From NCBI GenBank assembly GCA_022749905.1, contig JAKIWU010000012.1, positions 1 to 16,218 of the forward strand: 16,218 nucleotides of DNA, in the 5' to 3' direction. The notes under the pieces were generated by a model that saw only the letters and a list, made by a program, of their open reading frames with translations, was not told the origin of the DNA and searched no databases. The position numbers and the translations under genes were made by a program. Below, piece by piece: positions 14,470 to 16,218 of this stretch (positions are counted from its first letter, which is position 1; each line of letters opens with the position of its first letter). The stretch comes from Thermoplasmata archaeon (lineage in GTDB: Archaea > Thermoplasmatota > Thermoplasmata > Lutacidiplasmatales > UBA184).

Positions 14470-14631
14470 ATGGTCGGATACCTCGAGCGATGGCAGCCAC
14501 TCGCCGTGATTCCGGTCCCCCGCGAGCCTCGGAACGACCCCGATCTCCCGATCGCCTATGTCCCAGGGGACCAACGACCCGGCTACCGCGCGCGTCCCGC
14601 GCCTCGGCCCTGGTGGAGGGACGTGCGATGA
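14470..14631 (+). CDS. small unknown protein (53 aa)
   Basis: The ORF from ATG 14470 encodes 53 residues rich in Pro and Arg (WQPLAVIPVPREPRNDPDLP at the start, RPAPRPWWRDVR at the end). It has no membrane segment and no motif I recognise. Third-position GC is about 75 percent, fair for this genome. It ends in ATGA shared with the next small ORF, the coupling seen in real operons here, and it is preceded by a TATA-like dyad. A start at 14454 belongs to another frame. It may be a nucleic-acid-binding or adaptor peptide, but this is a guess; no function is assigned. Confidence 0.45.
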   Translation: MVGYLERWQPLAVIPVPREPRNDPDLPIAYVPGDQRPGYRARPAPRPWWRDVR

Positions 14632-14831
14632 AGCCTCCGAGCGAGCTCGCGGAGCGGACTCCCATGCCTCCCCGCAAGATGTTCCTCGGTCAAGCGACGC
14701 CGCGCGGCTTCGGTCACCGGCCCCGCTTGAGCCCGCAAGCTGCAGCGGCCTTCGCCACGATGGTGGACACCGCGCGAGCACGCGCCGCGACCGAAGGTCG
14801 CACCCTGATCTACACCGTTCGGTGGAGTTAG
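14628..14831 (+). CDS. small unknown protein (67 aa)
   Basis: The 67 residues run from ATG 14628, which overlaps the stop of the preceding small ORF as ATGA; TGGAGGGA lies about 8 bases upstream as a good ribosome-binding site. The sequence is basic and Ala-rich, with a probable helix (SPQAAAAFATMVDTARARAATEG) and a short end LIYTVRWS. Third-position GC is about 77 percent. It converges on the RNase HI gene, with a 75-bp spacer. No domain is recognised. The ATGA overlap, ribosome-binding site and codon bias support a real gene. Confidence 0.5.
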   Translation: MKPPSELAERTPMPPRKMFLGQATPRGFGHRPRLSPQAAAAFATMVDTARARAATEGRTLIYTVRWS

Positions 14832-14906
14832 GCGGCCTAGCGTACGCCCTGCTCGAGTGCAGGGCCGGAATCCAACCTCTCCCGTGCGGAGCGGCACCGC
14901 CGGCGG

Positions 14907-15395
14907 CTAGTCGTCGGCCGGCGTAGGGCGCTCGCCCGCTCGGTAGCGCCCGAGCGCCTCTTTCGAAAGCTGATCGGCGCGCTGATTCTCTTCGCGGGGG
15001 ATCCAACGGAATCGCACCGACGCAAAGTCGCGTGCGAGGAGCTGCAGAGCTGCATGGTAGGCATGCAAGTGCTCGGCCCGCACCTCGTACTCCCCGTTCA
15101 TCTGGCGGATCACGAGCTGACTGTCCCCGAGGAGGTCTACTGCGCCGCGGTATCCTTCGCGACGCAGATGCTCGAGCGCGCGGATCGCGGCCACGTACTC
15201 CGCCACGTTGTTCGTGGCGTGGGGCGACCGCGGGGTCACGGCGAGGCCGGATTCCTCGTGAGCAAGCCCCGCCCCAAGGACGGTGAATCCGTAGGTGGCG
15301 ATCCCGCCCCCCTTGGGCGGCTGGCACGCTCCGTCGAAGTGGACCTCGGCGATCGCGGGGAACACCGTCTGGCCTCTCGGTAGCTCGGCGTCCAT
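14907..15395 (-). CDS. rnhA: ribonuclease HI
   Basis: This 162-residue protein has the RNase H catalytic acids in the expected order: Asp21 (VHFDGAC), Glu66 (NNVAEYVAAI), Asp91 (LLGDSQLVIRQ) and Asp141 (ENQRADQLSKEAL). It degrades the RNA strand of RNA-DNA hybrids using two metal ions. It is of the short type common in archaea and some bacteria, lacking the basic handle of the E. coli enzyme. The ATG at 15395 lies 10 bases after the stop of the zinc-ribbon gene on the same strand, so the two are likely co-transcribed. About 20 residues precede the first catalytic strand, slightly longer than usual. Confidence 0.93.
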   Translation of the reverse strand: MDAELPRGQTVFPAIAEVHFDGACQPPKGGGIATYGFTVLGAGLAHEESGLAVTPRSPHATNNVAEYVAAIRALEHLRREGYRGAVDLLGDSQLVIRQMNGEYEVRAEHLHAYHAALQLLARDFASVRFRWIPREENQRADQLSKEALGRYRAGERPTPADD

Positions 15396-15405
15396 CGAGC
15401 GAACC

Positions 15406-15909
15406 CTACCGGGCGATCGCGGTCCGGAGGCGCGGCACCCGGACCGCCCTCATGCAGCTGCAGAAGAGTTCGTCCCGAACGCAGGGGGCACATCGGACCG
15501 CTCCGGCGAGGAAGTAGAGGGGCTTCCGGCATGTTCGGCACCGCCGATTCGCTCCGCAGCGGGGGCACGCGAGCGCGCGCGCCGGGATCGCCGTGTAGCA
15601 GCCCTCACAGTTGACCGATTCGAGAGGGCTCGGGCGAAAGCGCGCCGGGCCTGTGGGTGGATGGCGGTTGAACCACCGCCGGATCGCGTCCTCATCGCGG
15701 TTCCCGAAGAGCCCTCCGACGGTGGTGATCGCCGGGTTCGGGCTCGCGCCGGCCCAGAGGATGACGGAGAACCCGGCACCCAGGACGAACACAGCGGCCT
15801 CGAGCTCCGGGCCGAGGGTCTCGCTCCTGGTCGTGATCTCCGGTAGAGCGAACAGCACTAACGCGAGGGCGACGATCCCAGCTCCGACGAAGGCCATCGA
15901 GCGGTTCAC
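15406..15909 (-). CDS. two-helix membrane protein with double zinc ribbon
   Basis: The 167 residues start at GTG 15909, with GGGAGG seven bases upstream. Two N-terminal membrane helices (about 6-23 and 38-54) are followed by a linker and two CxxC zinc-ribbon units: Cys101/104 with 115/118, and Cys124/127 with 140/143. Extra Cys150 and Cys152 come near the end. A basic tail follows. The soluble part probably faces the cytoplasm. Similar membrane zinc-ribbon proteins are common unknowns in archaea. It is upstream of and nearly joined to RNase HI, which may only reflect operon packing. No function is assigned. Confidence 0.75.
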   Translation of the reverse strand: MNRSMAFVGAGIVALALVLFALPEITTRSETLGPELEAAVFVLGAGFSVILWAGASPNPAITTVGGLFGNRDEDAIRRWFNRHPPTGPARFRPSPLESVNCEGCYTAIPARALACPRCGANRRCRTCRKPLYFLAGAVRCAPCVRDELFCSCMRAVRVPRLRTAIAR

Positions 15910-16053
15910 GGATCTGCCTCCCGGGTTTTCATCGCGTCCCCTCCCAGTGTGCTGGCTCTGCGCCTAACTCTTTTTGGTGCCAAGGAGGTGCGCATCCACA
16001 GCACCGTGTCGGCCCGCACGCTTCAAGACGGGTAGGCACCATATCGCCCGCCG

Positions 16054-16218
16054 ATGGCTGTCTCGCTCCCGTACCGCTCGCTTCCACTGGGGGTGGCGAT
16101 CCTTGCCGTCCTCATCGGGATCGTCGCCGCGGTCTTCCTGATCTTTGGGATCCTCCTCGTCCTCGCCGTAGGCCTCGGCTCGCTGGGTGCCGGTGCTCTC
16201 TACGGAGCGGGTCTCGTC
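16054..16218 (+). CDS. membrane protein, N-terminal part (runs off window)
   Basis: An open frame from ATG 16054 continues to the window edge, 55 codons. It reads MAVSLPYRSLPLGVAILAVL and onward as continuous hydrophobic sequence with Gly-rich turns, so one or two membrane helices lie at the start. An in-frame TAG at 16033-16035 sets the upstream limit and makes this ATG the first possible start. It is divergent from the zinc-ribbon gene. The family cannot be determined from this fragment. Confidence 0.6.
   Translation, partial: MAVSLPYRSLPLGVAILAVLIGIVAAVFLIFGILLVLAVGLGSLGAGALYGAGLV

Noticed and set aside
14224..15327. 367-codon minus-strand frame over RNase HI and the small ORFs
   Set aside because: Out of frame with the certain RNase HI gene, Arg/Ser-rich, no motif.
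1..16218. CRISPR arrays, insertion sequences, phage genes
   Set aside because: No spaced direct repeats, transposase motifs or phage structural proteins were seen on either strand.

Overview
The window looks like a chromosomal segment of a high-GC archaeon, most plausibly an uncultured Thermoplasmatota-like euryarchaeon. This is inferred from several things. There is a fused alpha-beta ADP-forming acetyl-CoA synthetase, an energy-conserving enzyme typical of archaea. Two TATA boxes sit centred about 27 bases upstream of start codons, which fits leaderless archaeal transcription. A tRNA-Ala gene has no encoded CCA. There are also a small treble-clef zinc protein and paired winged-helix/membrane genes of archaeal style. 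The lineage was not tested by any search.

Layout from left to right. The 3' end of a HAD phosphatase overlaps a small zinc-finger gene (1-404). A mostly empty stretch follows, holding a questionable cysteine-rich micro-ORF (637-771). Next come the ADP-forming acyl-CoA synthetase (841-2991) and a membrane-anchored cupredoxin-like protein (3110-3718). On the minus strand, convergent with the cupredoxin gene, lie a winged-helix regulator and a three-helix membrane protein (4543-3864). Upstream of these on the same strand is a tightly overlapped operon of a DoxX-like membrane protein, a two-CBS protein and a short-chain dehydrogenase (6889-4810). An M13 zinc metallopeptidase (9123-7093) and a winged-helix/nucleotidyltransferase pair (10283-9440) follow, then tRNA-Ala(UGC) (10396-10325) and a swivelling-domain/Nudix fusion (11165-10425).

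The right part starts with divergent plus-strand genes: a luciferase-like (LLM) oxidoreductase (11274-12257) and an ABC exporter made of an ATPase and a six-helix permease (12367-14231). Two small overlapping unknown ORFs follow (14470-14831). On the minus strand are RNase HI and a membrane zinc-ribbon protein (15909-14907). The start of a membrane protein runs off the right edge.

Most of the genes are housekeeping or metabolic. There is no insertion sequence, CRISPR array or phage gene. The least explained parts are the following: the winged-helix/nucleotidyltransferase pair, whose promoter carries a perfect dyad over the TATA box and which abuts tRNA-Ala; the two-gene small-ORF operon, which also has a dyad at its putative TATA box; the cysteine-rich micro-ORF; and the Nudix fusion. 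The nucleotidyltransferase lacks one catalytic aspartate, so the pair may be a regulatory or antitoxin-like module rather than an active enzyme system.
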